This document shows positions 1 through 13,000 of a stretch of 64,000 nucleotides of DNA, piece by piece. The translations under genes were made by a program, and so were the position numbers. The notes beneath the pieces are model-generated. The model did not search any database and was not told the DNA's origin. It saw only the letters and a list, made by a program, of their open reading frames with translations. Each line of letters opens with the position of its first letter. Position 1 is the first letter of the stretch. This stretch comes from Pararge aegeria. Taxonomy: Eukaryota; Arthropoda; Insecta; Lepidoptera; Nymphalidae. The stretch spans positions 7,512,001 to 7,576,000 of the forward strand of contig NC_053201.1 of assembly GCF_905163445.1 (NCBI RefSeq), read 5' to 3'.

Positions 1-859
1 ACTATATATACTTCGTCCTCTTACATTGTTTGCAGTACAGGTTACTTTGAAATTCAAAGTTTGATACTCTGTATGTTGATATACTCTGTACACCCGTACA
101 TTACGAGAATATTCTTTGATAGACCCAACGCCCGCATTTCCGCATGAACAGGCGGCGGTGGCCGCTTCCAAAGCGCGAACCATTTATTGGAGCAAACGAA
201 GTATGGGTACCTACCTAACTAAGTAAACCAAAAAATGGCAACATATCGAAACCAAAGCTTTCATCAAACTAGGTTAGTTTATTTAATGCATGTCGTCAAA
301 ACTCCGGACTATATCTCATTTCACAGGACATATGGTCACTTTATTTTATAGCCTCGCCGATGTGTCATCGACATTGGCTCAAAATAATAATAACTTTGTT
401 GTACTTTGGCAATCCGGATTAAAATTGAAATGGCCAAAATCGAACTTTTCAATTTTCACTTCCAATGAGCGGAAATATCAAATAATGAGAATGGAAATAA
501 TTTATTCCTACAAAGCGCTAGTTGGGTATTGTATCTATCTATATAAGTATTGAGCTAAGCTATTATCTAAGTGGATACCAAGTTTTTCTATACGGTTTAA
601 GCTGTTTTAGTCTACCAACTGCATTAAAGTAAAACAGTCTGGCTTCAAAAAAAATTATGAGTAAATCACCTAAATATGCAATTTATCAGTGATTATGAAA
701 AACTAGTAGATATTTTGCCTGAATTGCTATGGTAAGTTAATGTCCGCCAACCTGCATTGCATCGTAACGGGGTTGTGCTCTAAACCTCCTATGAAAGAAC
801 CTGTACCCGGAAGTGGTACATTATTATGTTGATGATGGTAAAGAGTTTACTTCTTGTTA
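1..859. other. A+T-rich DNA, no gene seen
   Basis: No coding frame beyond chance length. The one compositionally different patch is at 125-180 (ACGCCCGCATTTCCGC, CAGGCGGCGGTGGCCGC), a short G+C-rich stretch of unknown meaning. Confidence 0.6.
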
Positions 860-1272
860 AGAGTTAACCAAGTAATAGATTGATGGAGAGCGCTATTTTA
901 AGAGTATCTCGACGTGATCATATCAGAAATTTGGAGATCCGTAGAAGAACTAGAGTTACCGACATAGCTCAACGATTCGAAAAGCTTAAGTGGCCATTGC
1001 CACTTCATCTTTTAGAATCGTGGAGCTATGTAAGCCGCCCATTGATGGGACACATAGCTCCGAGAACCGATGAACGTTGGGGCCCCAAGGTGCTGGAATT
1101 TCGACCCCGCACAGGTAAATGAAGCTTTGGTCGAGGTGGATAGACTAAATCAAATCGAGTCACTGGAAACCGCTGAAAAAAAGCGGCGAGGACTGTGGAT
1201 AGTGCAACTCCCCACAAAAGACCTATGTCCAGCAGTAGTCTTCAATTGGTTGAAATGATGATGATGATGCAT
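860..1272 (+). pseudogene. RTE-like LINE, 3' end fragment of the reverse-transcriptase ORF
   Basis: Translation of two frames resembles the C-terminus of a very common lepidopteran RTE-type ORF: RDHIRNLEIRRRTRVTDIAQ, then KLKWP, then APRTDERWGPKVLEFRPRTG, and in another frame a basic tail. It ends in a short (TGATGA)n array, as RTE elements do. A frameshift and an inserted piece near 1000-1040 break it. Confidence 0.8.
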
Positions 1273-2796
1273 ATCACGTTTTGTAGATGCTATAAAAGAG
1301 TGCGGTGGACATTACAATAAATTATCTAAAATCCCGAATGATACAAGTTCTTTGAACGGATGACTGAAAGTTTGCAACTTGTTTTCGACGTAGGCATGCA
1401 GGTAGTCGGACCTTTCCGCAAGGCGAGATTTTTTCTGTGAAACCTTTGTAAAAAGTTGAACGGTTGCGTTAGTGCAGCATTAGTTTCGAACACTTGTTGC
1501 AATTCTGCAGACGTTATTTGTTTTTATGAAGAAATACGATCTTACAAACTTCCGGAGCGTCATATTATAGCCTCATCATATCATATCCTTAACTGTTTTA
1601 GTACCAGTGGCCTAGAATTCCGTTTCTGGGTTTCAGTATCAGTATTAGTTACTATGATATTCGGATGGGTTATATCTTCCATTATTAATAAAAACGATAT
1701 TAACTGCTTTCTCGCTAGTAGCTAGGTTGATACGTAAGGACTGTAACCTTCGCGGAATTTTAAGAAGTGTAGATAGGTTAGGTAGGTATAATTAAGTTCT
1801 GTATAACACCTATCGTTAATTTAATCGTGGCTTACTGTTTTTGTTTGAATTTTATTTAATAGTCACGACTAAAATATAACAACAAAACTTAATAGATGAT
1901 AATTGATGTTAAATTTTAAAGTAGCTACCTATCTATTTTTTAAACTCAATAAACAAGTAGATACTAGTAGATATAATTATCTACGTTAAGCGGATTAAGC
2001 CTGCATGATACACAGGCTTAAAACATAGAAAAGTACGTAATTTAATAAACATGCTTAACCTTTTAAAGCCTGTCATGCGGACATGTTCCTAACGTCATGC
2101 AAAGAATTTTAATTTCCAAGGTGCAAACCAGCTGATATGATGCAGCCTCTCAAACATACCAGGGTGAGTGCCCTGCGCATGCGCCGCTTAAAAGTACAAA
2201 AGCTCGAACAAAAAATATACGGACATTTTTAGCATTCCATACTTTTACGTACATTTTTTTGTTTCATTTTCTTAAAGGGCACTTCAGCTTTTAGCACCTC
2301 ATATTATTACCACAGTATAAATAAGAGATACAGTAATTCGACGCATTCGATCTTGTGATGAATGGCGACAGTCTAGACAGAGTCAAAACAGTGTATATAA
2401 CAGGCTACGTAGATCCCGTACTATTGATGCCAGTAAGGGTCCATACCTCCGTAACACAAAGCACTGATCGCAAGATTGCTGTCTATTTACTAAAAGGATC
2501 CTAAATCCGTCTCCAGGGCGCATGTTATTTCTGTGCCAAATTTTCATCTAGATTGATGCAGTGCTGGAGTCGAACAAAGGAAATAACACCCACATCATCG
2601 TATTTATGATATTTGTATGGATATGGATATAGTAGATCTATTTATTGTCTCAGTCTGAAACGTCGAAGCGAGAAGACATCTTCTGCTCGACGTACCCCCT
2701 TCCCCACGATATCGTCGAGCCGAGGGGTTAGACATGGCTACTCATGGGGAGCTTTGGCGCTCGCCCCAATTCCTCGGAGACGCTGTGGCAACACTT
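1273..2796. other. no gene seen; unidentified repeat-like segments
   Basis: Mostly A+T-rich. The block 2340-2790 is G+C-richer and looks like worn mobile-element sequence (open 61-codon frame at 2613 with a basic Arg/Ser content) that I cannot classify. Confidence 0.5.
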
Positions 2797-3110
2797 AAGG
2801 TGATATATTATGAAAATTAAGCTTAATTTGCTATTCTCCGCGAACAGCAGGAGAATCTCCGAAACCGGAGCATCCTCAGGAAATGTTCTTGAGGAAGCTC
2901 CGGTTTCGGGGCGAAACGTGCGTAGATCCTCGGCAATAGGGCACATTCATACACAGATCTATTTGGTTGTGGAGTATACGGATTGAAGAAATTATAAATT
3001 ACACCATACAGATTCTCCTGCTGTTTGCGGAGTATAGCAAATTAGGCTTAGTTTTCATAATATATTATGGATTTCCGCAAATAAAGCCTGCTTCTATCCA
3101 ATACCCTTAA
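2797..3110. mobile_element. MITE with TATATTATGAAAATTAAGC ends (family W), longest copy
   Basis: The left arm (2800-2858) and right arm (3005-3066) are inverted: TATTATGAAAATTAAGCTTA, CTCCGCGAACAGCAGGAGAA against TTCTCCTGCTGTTTGCGGAG. An inner inverted pair around 2862-2915 carries CTCCGGTTTCGG. TSD not resolved. Other copies at 23945, 43650 and 56035. Confidence 0.75.
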
Positions 3111-3471
3111 GATGGTTAACAGCTACGAAATACCTATTCAGACGAGTGAAGCATAGCGCACATGCTTAGGCAAATAAACATTCAAATATATCGGTCTCCT
3201 CATATTTTTTTCAATAATTTACGAGGATTGTAGTGCGAGGTGCGAGGAGTGAGAGAACCATAAGCGTGCAATACTCATGGTTAATGTACTTCACTTTTTC
3301 TCATTCATAGACTGGTAACTAAGAAATATTTTGTGAGTATTCATTTTGTTATTATGGATATAATTCCTCTGCTTCCATCGATTCTTATTATATAACAAAA
3401 TGTAATTTTACAAAAGAAAAAAATAGTCTATTCTAGAGCTTCTTATTTTAGATGTATAAATAAACAAATTT

Positions 3472-5547
3472 TTACCCGCTACTTCGTTCGCTTGGAAATT
3501 TTAATCTATATATAAACCACTGATCGTATCGACATGAAACTACCACCATTCGATGCGAAATTTTTCCTAGATGGTTTATGGCTATCTATTTTTTGAATTC
3601 CAACATTCCTTCATTTTTTTATTGCTGTTTTACTTTTATGAACATTTATCCCGCTAATAAAAACAAAAGATAAGCATTTTCTCTTGATTCTTTTGTTTTC
3701 ATGGATTTCAACAGAGTGTATTAAACGGATTATGGTTTTTTACATTCAGCTAAGAATCTACTCACGGTAGTGGAGAACGGCTGGACCAATTGGGCTTTTT
3801 TTTATCTTCAGAATTGTCAGGAGAAAGTTTTGTATGTAAGAAAATTTTAAAAAAGCCCGATAAAAAGTTAAAAATTTCGATGATAATCGAAGAATTCCCA
3901 TCTATATAGTCACACACCACGAAATCTCGGGAACCATAAGACTTAGAAACGTGAAACTTGGTAGGAATATTACTTTTGCTATGTAGAGGTCAGCTATGAA
4001 TAGATTTTAAGAAATTCATTCTCCAAAGGGGATTGCGGGGGCGTTAACAATGAACAATTCCCGTTTTTAAACTATAGCTCCTATAGACTTCAAATTTGGT
4101 AGGAATCTTCTGTAAGAGGTGTAGAAATAGGCTATGAACGAATTTTACCATAGCTCACCCCACAGGGGGTTGCGGGGGTGGGTATTAACAATTAATATTT
4201 TTAATTTTCCAGCTAAAGCTCCTACAAGCTCCAAATTTTGTAGGAATTTTCTATAAGTGATGTAAAAATGATATATGAACAAATTTTACGATATCCCACC
4301 CCAAAGAAGATTGCGGGGGCGTTAACAATGAAAATTTTCAATTTCCAAGCGATAGCTCCTATAGACTCCAAATTTAGTGAGAGTGTTCTATATGTAATAT
4401 AAAAATGATCTTTGAGCGGATTTTACAATTAATCACCTCCAATATCGCGGGGGTGGGTGTTAACAATAAAAAATTTCAATTTCGAAATATAGCTTCTAAA
4501 AATTCTAAATATGGTAGGAATCTTTTATTATTCACATAAAGAACATCTCAAAATGGATTTCAATAAAGTCTACTTCCGACAGGAATTGCGGGGGTGGGTG
4601 TTAAAATCTAAAATTTTTATTTCTAACCTGTAACTTCTACAGACTCCAAATTTGGTGGGGATCTTCGTGTATGTAGGGATATTCGTGTATTTCCTTACAA
4701 CAATCGTCTTTTTGGCAGCGGAGAAAAAGTCATTGAGAGGTTTCAAAAACTAAACTTTACATGTAGCTATCCAATCAACGGACTAAGAATTTTACATTCA
4801 TTTTACTTTTGCAGACTACATAACCGACGAATTCTTTTATTGCGGGATCGCGGAAATGTAACAGATTAAAATGAATGCATTTTCCAAGCACATGAGATGT
4901 GGAAAAGAAATTTAGTTACTTATTCCAATAGAATTCATAAAAAACATGCACAATTAATTTTTTATAAAAAATTGATGTCACGGAGAAAATTTTAGTTAAC
5001 AGAAAATTCGTCGCAATTGAACCTAGACAGATTTCAACTTCACATATGAGACTTGCAATGACTTTAACTTAAACTTTCAATGCTCATTTCAAATTTTTTT
5101 CTTCATGTCAATTATTATTAATTTTTGGAAGAAAGGCACGGAAATGTTATAATGATTGCACATTGAAAGTTACAATAAATATTAGTGAGAAAAATCACCT
5201 GGAAGAAAGATACAGGCTAAATCGATGGAATTTGGAATTTGAGTAAGTCTAAACAATATCGATGCTTAAAGTTCTATCCGCGGGGCCTATTTATGTTCAT
5301 ACAAAAATAAAAAAAAGGAGAATAATAAAAATATGAAAAAAAATAAATAAAAATGAAACATAAAATGTAATTTATTTCCTTTTTCAATTCGCCCAGCGAA
5401 GCGGGCTGGAAACTATTTTTGTACTATAGAGGTTATAATATGTGTTTTTTATTTTCCCCAAACTTTGTGTAGATCTAAATGTGGTTGAATTGAATGCCAC
5501 ATCAGAAAACAAAATCAAACGCAGATGAACTCGCGGGCAACAGCTAG
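3472..5547. mobile_element. 2-kb Helitron-like or foldback element with internal tandem units
   Basis: The left end TACCCGCTACTTCGTTCGCTTG and the right end CTCGCGGGCAACAGCTAG are imperfect inverted copies. The CTAG followed by T fits the CTRR terminus of Helitrons, but the clear inversion of the ends also fits a foldback element, so the class is unsettled. No transposase, Rep or helicase is encoded. The interior carries five units of about 138 bp (see 3896-4700). Confidence 0.55.
3896..4700 (+). repeat. tandem array, about five units of roughly 138 bp
   Basis: Each unit carries CTCCTATAGACTCCAAATTT-like text, GGTAGGAATCTT, a (A)TGAACGAATTTTA-like segment and TTGCGGGGGTGGGTGTTAAC. The G-run marker occurs near 4032, 4169, 4311, 4443 and 4586. 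The units have diverged from one another. Confidence 0.8.
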
Positions 5548-6655
5548 TAAAGAATAAAAACAAATCCGGGAACCGTACATTTTTCAGGGATAAACTTGCT
5601 TCAATCTATCTCTGTGCCCAATTTCAGTCGTTCAGCCTATCTAAGGTGATTGAGTAACAAACAACCGCACCACATTGATCTGCTGCATTTTCTACTATAA
5701 ATGCTTTACCTATTTCAACGGAGGTATACTATACAATGAGTATAACGTAACGTATATGCGACTCGGAACGCATTAAGCAAGCAACAAACTTTTGCATTTA
5801 TTAGTAGGTCACCTATTTCAGTGATACAGTAAATCCGTTTTATTGCACCCAGATCGGTGATGCAAAACCGATCCACCGTTTGACATTTAATCGCAAATGG
5901 GAAGCGTGAAAGGAGGCTGGAATGCAGCGGATGTGCCTGTTTTTGCTTCAATGTTTTTGTTTCTAATGTCGCTTGCTACAACATAAAGCATTCCGACCAT
6001 ACCTCGTCAAGGTTCGGCTTATTTCCATATAAGTACTTGACGCTTCCTGAATAATTTAAGTTAGTACCTATTTATCACGTTGCGTTGATTGTGCTACCTT
6101 GAAGCAACGTCTTGTAGTAATTTAATAAATCGTACGTCACTTATTTAATTTTTTACTTTCATTAATATAAATATTGCTATCATTCTTTTGAGGTTATTTT
6201 TCATTACCGACGTAAACTTTTTATAAAAATGTATATACCTATTCGACGAATCTTCCCAAAAGATGGCTATTAAGTTTTCATTTCACTCCCCTGCCTGAAT
6301 GTGTCTTTTTCGAACGTAGATTCTAAGATAGCTAATTAGTTTTTATTTCACTTCCTTGCCTAAATGTGTATTTCCGAACGAAGATTCGAAACAGCTATTA
6401 ATTAATTACTTTTCCAAAGTGATGAAACTATGGAATAGAACAGACTATTTCTCAGACTTAAGCCTAGTTTGCACTATGTTAGTAATTTAGTCTTGTAGCA
6501 TATAAACGAGTAGGTAATTTAGTAGCTAAACGTATCTGAACATTAAAAAATGTGCCAAGTAGGTTAATAAGTTATTTAGCCGAGTCAATCCATTTCATTC
6601 TTTTTTTTCCACCACGTTCGCACGTTCGTGCGTATTGGGTTCCTGGCTAAACGTA

Positions 6656-6810
6656 AAGTGTCGGGCATAGACGGTATGCACAGGGTATGCAGATGATACA
6701 AAATGAAGAAAATCTCCAGTACGGGTTATAAATACTTAAGGGTAGGCTTTTTGTAACTCTTACAATGCCTATCCTTAAGTTTTTTATAACTTTAACTCTG
6801 CACGTCACTG
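6656..6810. mobile_element. hAT-type MITE copy 1, degraded
   Basis: Shares the internal sequence of the 3'-UTR copy (GGTATGCACAGGGTATGCAG, AGATGATA, GAAGAAAATCTCCAGTACG and the TAGGC...GCCTA core). The left end is worn (AAGTGTCGGGC) and the right end reads GCACGTCACTG. The left arm is long and the right arm short. The target duplication is no longer clear. Confidence 0.75.
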
Positions 6811-8445
6811 GCTAAAAGTTCGCTAGTTACTGCAAAATGAATTTTATTGCTTTGTAGGCTGTTCATTTTGCTAAACACCACTTGTAAACTGGACTGGAAT
6901 ACTGTGCTAACTATTTTTGGGCAGTAGCGAGGATTGTAGCTACTAAATTACGTTCTACTACACTTAAAATAACAAAGTGCGAACTAGGCTTAACCCTTTC
7001 AAACAAATAAACGCAGCGGCTAAATTGACTTTAAATTATCAGGTGATTCTAGGTACCGCTAAGTTATTATTAATGATTCTATCATGTGAAGGGAGGCTGG
7101 AATGTAATGGATGCAATAGAATTTATAGTTAACTATTCAGTGTCCATTCATTCGCTCAAGGTTTTAGGTTTATCCATATTTGTTATTTCCCGTTAAGAAT
7201 TAATTATATATAGAAAAATCTACCATGGACGGATATTATTTCTTGCGTGCTTAGATATTTGCTGCTAAAACCTTTATAATAAGGTTTCAATACATTTGTT
7301 TTAATTTTTAGGTATTTCTTCCGTCACATTATCCGTCATAGTTTTCTTAGATAATAGGTATATTTTAATAAATTAATCTATCTTTAAAGAAACCTAACGA
7401 CCAAGTCAAAGACTAAAACCATGAAAATGTTATTAGTAGTGTGGCAATTGGAAAACCGGTACGTGGGAACCTTTGATCAACACACACCAATTGTTGATCG
7501 GATCACAGGAATCAGCAAAACCGATATAAAATAAATAAACAACAGATTAAATCATAACCCTCCAAGAGTCGCATAAGAACAGAAATTTCCTAACTTACCA
7601 TTTGGTTTTAAAATATACCAGAACTTTGCTGCTATTTTATCTTTTGTCGTTGATCTTGTATTGTGTATGTAGATCATAAATAAAAATACTATATATAGAA
7701 GTAAAAAAATCTAGCTAGTACGATTGATGATTGATCCGCTGATTTTGTTCTGGACCCCAAGAAAGTGTCGCTGGCAATTTACTTTAAAATCATGGCACTC
7801 CACTGCTCACTTAAGCCTCGTTTAAGTTTCCAAAACGGGCCAGTGAAATTTGGAATGTACGTAAAGCTAAGTGTAGTGTCACTTTAAGATTAGATTTTGC
7901 GAAAAAAAGGATTAAAAAATTTCTACAGAGAAAATAGTGCCTCGAAAGTGGACTACGGAGTATTTTGTAAGGAAGTTTCTCGCAAAATAACAATGATGAG
8001 GCTCTTTACTGTACTCGTTGAGTTGTTGCTCGGAAATAAACGTAGCATCAGAAATTTTTTATTTAATTGAACTATCGTTTTTATGACGGGTAGTGGCCGA
8101 TTCAGAATTATAAAACTACTCTGGAATTACTGGTCAATCTTGGCTGGAATCCAATGTTTTCAAGTTATTCAAATTGTCCTCTTCCGTCCTCCAACGTTGA
8201 TCGTCCTCTGACATGCGTAACCAGCATGCAACCAATACGTATGCATTTCGTTCAGTCATTATACTTAATTTTGTATAAGGTTCATTCAATCTCGATTTAT
8301 ATCTAGGTACTTGTAAAATCCTTACAGCGTCTGACCTAGGCATATGTTGGTACGCTGAGTGAATACAATCACACGAAACATACGTTGCCAAATGCCAAAG
8401 CACATTGACTAATACCAAATAGTTAACCGCTAACCACAGCACCAA

Positions 8446-8760
8446 ATCCGAAGCTGCAAGGCATTGCAGTTAGTATTAGTTGGACGGTCGATAGGCCCGC
8501 TGCGGTATTCCCTTGCGTAACCAACACCTGTGCATACAGGCATTTAAAGCTTGTTCAGATGTGATATTTTACGCGCGATTTGGGCAGCTTGCACCGTATC
8601 ACAGCGTCATGCAGTCACTCGTTACCTAGCTTTCGTGTAGGCCGCTCTTAAGTCGCGGCTTTATCGCTTCCCGGTACTAGATTTTTGGCGCGATTTTTCC
8701 TACCTACGTAAACTGTAGATGTGCGAGTGATGTCTGGTTTATTTAAGTGATTATTAAAAT
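8446..8760 (+). promoter_or_regulatory. candidate promoter or 5' exon island
   Basis: Markedly higher G+C and CpG than its surroundings (TTTTACGCGCGATTTGGGC, TAAGTCGCGGCTTTATCGC, TTTTTGGCGCGATTTTTCC) and not similar to any repeat in the window. No long ORF. It could be an upstream noncoding exon or promoter of kmr, about 32 kb ahead of its first located exon. Pure inference from composition. Confidence 0.2.
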
Positions 8761-9179
8761 AACTGACTTTAACATAACTTGAATAGAAATTGCCCGAAAA
8801 TAATACTTTTATGTAAGTTCATTAGTTCTAGATCATCAAATGTAGATTAAGTACAAATACACTTGCATAATATTTTTGACAGTGAAAGTATTATATAGTT
8901 CAAAGTACATATCGTGTGTTATAAAGAAGAATGGCTTACAATCGTATACGACTAGTTTGATTTTGCGTCTTTGTGATTAAAATAATATCTCAATTATTTC
9001 TCGCATAAATGGTGATTTAACGGTAAAATATGCAAGATGGAGCTCACTTGTGTCTTTATGAAGCACATCTGAGCCATACGACGACATTTCACGGTAATCT
9101 AGTAGCAAGTGATAGTGAAATGAGCATTTTGTTATAGTGATATGATGTGATAAGCGTTGATAGCCCCGTGCGTCGGAAC

Positions 9180-9440
9180 TTGATATCCTTCTAGGGTGGC
9201 AGAGTTCAAATCCCAGCACACACCTTAAAGTTTTCTATGTTTGAAACGTTTTAAGTTATTAAAATAATTACTTGCTTCAAAGGAAAACATCGTGAGGAAA
9301 CCTGCATACCTGAGAGTACACCATAATGTTCTTACAGGTGTGTGGAGTCCACCAAACCGCACTAGGCCAGCGTGGTGGACTACATCTCATTGTGGGCCGG
9401 TAAAAGGGGTTGATATGATGATGGTGATGATATGATGTCT
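9180..9440 (+). repeat. tRNA-derived SINE with RTE-like tail (family D)
   Basis: A tRNA-like B-box segment (AGAGTTCAAATCCCAGC), GGAAAACATCGTGAGGAAACC, a GTGTGTGGAGTCCACCAAAC block, CGCACTAGGCCAGCGTGGTG, GTGGGCCGGTAAAAGGGG and a (TGATGA)n end. It presumably borrows the LINE machinery of the RTE elements seen nearby. Confidence 0.75.
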
Positions 9441-9776
9441 TTCAATAATAATATGATTTTGTAAAAAACAACATGCGTTCAGATGTGAGAGTAGATTGCA
9501 ATATAAACATTGGAGGTCCGTCAGGAAGATTGAAGAAAAAGTATAGATTTAGCCTTGCTTCTACTACTTCTATTCATGCTTCTAATACTACACACTATAT
9601 TTGAATGTGTTAAGTGGGTTTTTCGTCTATATTTTCTCTCTGATAAAATAGATGGCCGGCCTGTCAGTTATACATTGATCGGGTCGTTGGGATCAACCAA
9701 AAGCGAATGACATAAAAATTAGTATCGCATCTATCTCTAATTTATTGTGCCTATTAAAGTAATGCTTATGATTCCA

Positions 9777-10027
9777 TACTAATATTATGAATGCGAAGGC
9801 TGTTTGTTTGTTAGGTACCTGTGTTAGTCTCAACTGTTATACCGATCTTGATGAAATTTGGCACTTATGTAACCTGCATCCTGGATGGACATAATATTCA
9901 AACGGAAAAGCTACAGGTAAAATTTTAAGGACTTTTCAGGACTTTATCTATATAAAGTCCTGAAAAGTCCTTGAAAACCTGGGTCTTAAAAAGCTAAATA
10001 AACGCGGACGAAGTCGAACACAGCTAG
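9777..10027 (+). mobile_element. short element ending in CAGCTAG, carrying a perfect palindrome
   Basis: It starts TACTAATATTATGAATGCGA with GTTTGTTTGTTAGG, includes ACCGATCTTGATGAAATTTGG, and ends ACGCGGACGAAGTCG...CAGCTAG. This is the commonest lepidopteran interspersed short element layout; superfamily unresolved (Helitron-like by its CTAG end). Confidence 0.65.
9927..9972. repeat. perfect palindrome, 21-bp arms, 4-nt spacer
   Basis: AAGGACTTTTCAGGACTTTAT and its exact inverse, spacer CTAT. It sits inside the CAGCTAG-class element at 9777-10027. Confidence 0.9.
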
Positions 10028-13000
10028 CGTTGTATTAATCTTGGCACTAATGTCGATAGTATGAATACAATGACATGTACGTAATACGTTTTCACTCGCG
10101 AGATTAAGTCGCGCGTAAATGCCTCATCTAGTCAAGCTTTTAGACGTGGAACTCGAAACTACAGTTACACACGTTAGGAAAGTAGTAGTCGGTTGTAGTA
10201 CCTTCTCACCCACGCTGACAACGGGGACACGTGGATATGTGTTAATGAAATTGTAAAGAAACTTGTAGCACAAACGTAATTGTCTGACGCATAACTAGTT
10301 TTTATTATTTACTGCCTTATAGCTTTCTTGGGAAATGTTTATGTTATGGTTTTTTTGTAAGCTCTATCATAAGCACTGCGCACTTGTACTATTTTCGCGT
10401 GCATAATATTTCCTACTTTCTGATATCCTTTGTTATATTCTAAACGTGATAGTGTGGTTATTTATCGTTTCTTAGTGCCATCACTAAGCAATCGATTAAT
10501 TCGATTTGTGGCATAGAGTTAGTTAAAAGAGTGCAGAGTAACGAAGACTACTTTTTATCCCAGGAAAACGAACGGTTCCTACGGGGTTTGCAAAAGACTG
10601 TAATCAACGGGAATGGGAAACGCAGGCGACAGGTAGTACAGTATAAATGCGGAAGTTGCTGCGTGAAAGATTGACAAAGTATCAATCAACACAATCGTAT
10701 GTAAATATAATATTTCTTTACGGAGATGAATATGATAGCTGTAAAATTACAGAGAGACATATTCGTCCAGCTAATCATCTCTTGAAATAAAGATGAAGAA
10801 AAAACAAAATCTAAAGTTGGTAATTTAATATTATTAGGCTTTTTAGGATAAAAAGTAGGTATAAACCCCTGCCGAGAATCTAACCCTGGAACTTCCACCA
10901 ATTCACCGGAAAGTTCACCGACCGCTTTATCTAATCGGGAAACTAGATAATGTATAGAACAGAAACAGGATTTCTATAATAGTAAAGATAAAATATGTAA
11001 CGTAATATAGAAGGACTAGTTGTTAATAAAATAAAATAATCGTACGGAAAAGTAAATTGCTGGGTTTATCTAAACGTAAACAATCTTGACATATTTTTTA
11101 AGGCTGTTAAAAGAAATGCTGAAATTGTTTATTTACCTGTTCATGTTAACATTTAGTTACCAATAATAGTTAACATTTAGTTTAAAAACCTAGAAAATCA
11201 AAGTGCCTTTGACATTTAACATTTTTGGAAACCTTTCGTTCAAGTATAACTTACATCCGAGCTGTTTTTTCAATCTATATTTACGTTGGTTTTTTAAATT
11301 TAATGAAAAACAATACTTTTTTAGACTTTACTTCTTCGCTTAGTGAAATGAAAGTTTAATATTGCAGCGGGAAATTTTCTAAATTATGTAACGCAATTTC
11401 ACGCAAAATTAAGGTGCCATTATAGAAAAGTGAGCCTTGCTAATAAGCGTCGCTTTCGACAGCGGAAATTACTTCGCGAAACTCTGCTGGAGTATTCCGT
11501 AAGTGTCATAAGTATGCGTAATAAACTGAGATATATTAATTTTTGAGATGTACTTCTTGTTTAACCTGTTTTCATTTGAAATGCTTCTTGAGAAAGGTAA
11601 GCTACTTAATGTTAAGGCATAGAAGTTTCTTTAATAGAACTTTTAAAAAAACGTTACTTTGGCTTACACTATTGCAATCATAGGTATTTTTAACATTTGC
11701 ACTTTTTACTGTTGATGTTATCGAGACATGACCAAATCAAACTGCGTCGTCAGCGGTATTCTTGCTTCATTGATGTTTGTTTTGCCCGTTTGTATATGCT
11801 TTGTGCCTATTTTCAATTCTTAGGATAACAGAATTCCTTGTCATTTTTGTTACTGCCAAACGAGCCACAGTTTTTAAGTCAAAAACCGGTGTTGCAGCGC
11901 TGATTTTTTTTTCGTAGGTGTTACTCGACATTTGGGAGAGGTGCCAACAGTAGTTTTGAGAAAAGTAGCACTTAACGAGGAATGTTAGTCGACTCGTTAG
12001 CAGTTTTTTTGGATGCTCACTTTGTACCTAGTAGCTAAAACCTATTAACATGACCTAACATAGTTTTTAATACTAAATGCTATCGTACAGAAGTTACTTT
12101 GCAAAATACTACAAAATGTTATAAGAATTTCGTTTAACTTACTATAATCGGTTTGGTGTATTTTAGAGATTTTGGAGCAACAAATTCTCCAAAGCAAATT
12201 TATTCGCACGATCCTCAAGAGATACATATATAAACTTATTGCATAGTTATTGGTGTTTTACAGAGATTTTGTAAATCTTAATAACGCGCTAGCTTGATCT
12301 CATTATACAAGTTAAAGTGGTAACAGACAATGAGCTTCCGGGACTTAATTATTTCCATGAAGCCCACTTTGAATCTTCACTAACCAACTTCCTGCTACAG
12401 ATCCGCTTTTTTTCTTTCCACTGAGTAAGCAATCGATAACATAATCTTCTTGTATTTTTTTGATTCTAATTGGGACTATTTTCTTCTATAAAAGTCTTTT
12501 CTATAACAATAATTGCAGTCTCTAGTATGCATATTCTGGCATTTATTATTTTTAAGGGGCAAACCAAGCCAAGCAAGGGTTAGGGTGCTTTTGGAAAAAC
12601 ATCTACGCTAATATTATAAACTCAAACCTGCTAAACTGAGAAAGTTTTAAATTCAATTTTCAAAAAACATTATCGTGCCGGTTAATATGTTTTTTGAAGA
12701 CAGTTATTGGTTGTACACTTTATGCGTCCAACTCTGAAAACTTCTACTGAATAAAATAGTGCTGAAGCTTATGTTCAAACTATTTCATCTCACGCACTAC
12801 CAATTCAATTCGAAAAAAAACAGTGATATTGTGAGTTAGTAATATGGTTTCTAGCTTTTTATTTTGACTCTTTAATTTGAACATAGGTGAAACCGCTAGT
12901 CGATTAATATTATTGTTGCTTTTGAATTTGATAGATTATGCGGTTTCACTCGCGTTAACTATTATTGTTATACCTATATTATATATTACCGAGTTAACTA

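Larger units (their letters stand above)
5548..9179. other. no gene seen; mobile-element debris
   Basis: 5575-5680 is a repeat tail ending TGATTGAGTAACAAACAA. Apart from the MITE at 6656 and the island at 8446 the rest is featureless A+T-rich DNA. Minus-strand open frames at 5715-5951 and 8134-8445 have no recognised similarity. Confidence 0.55.
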
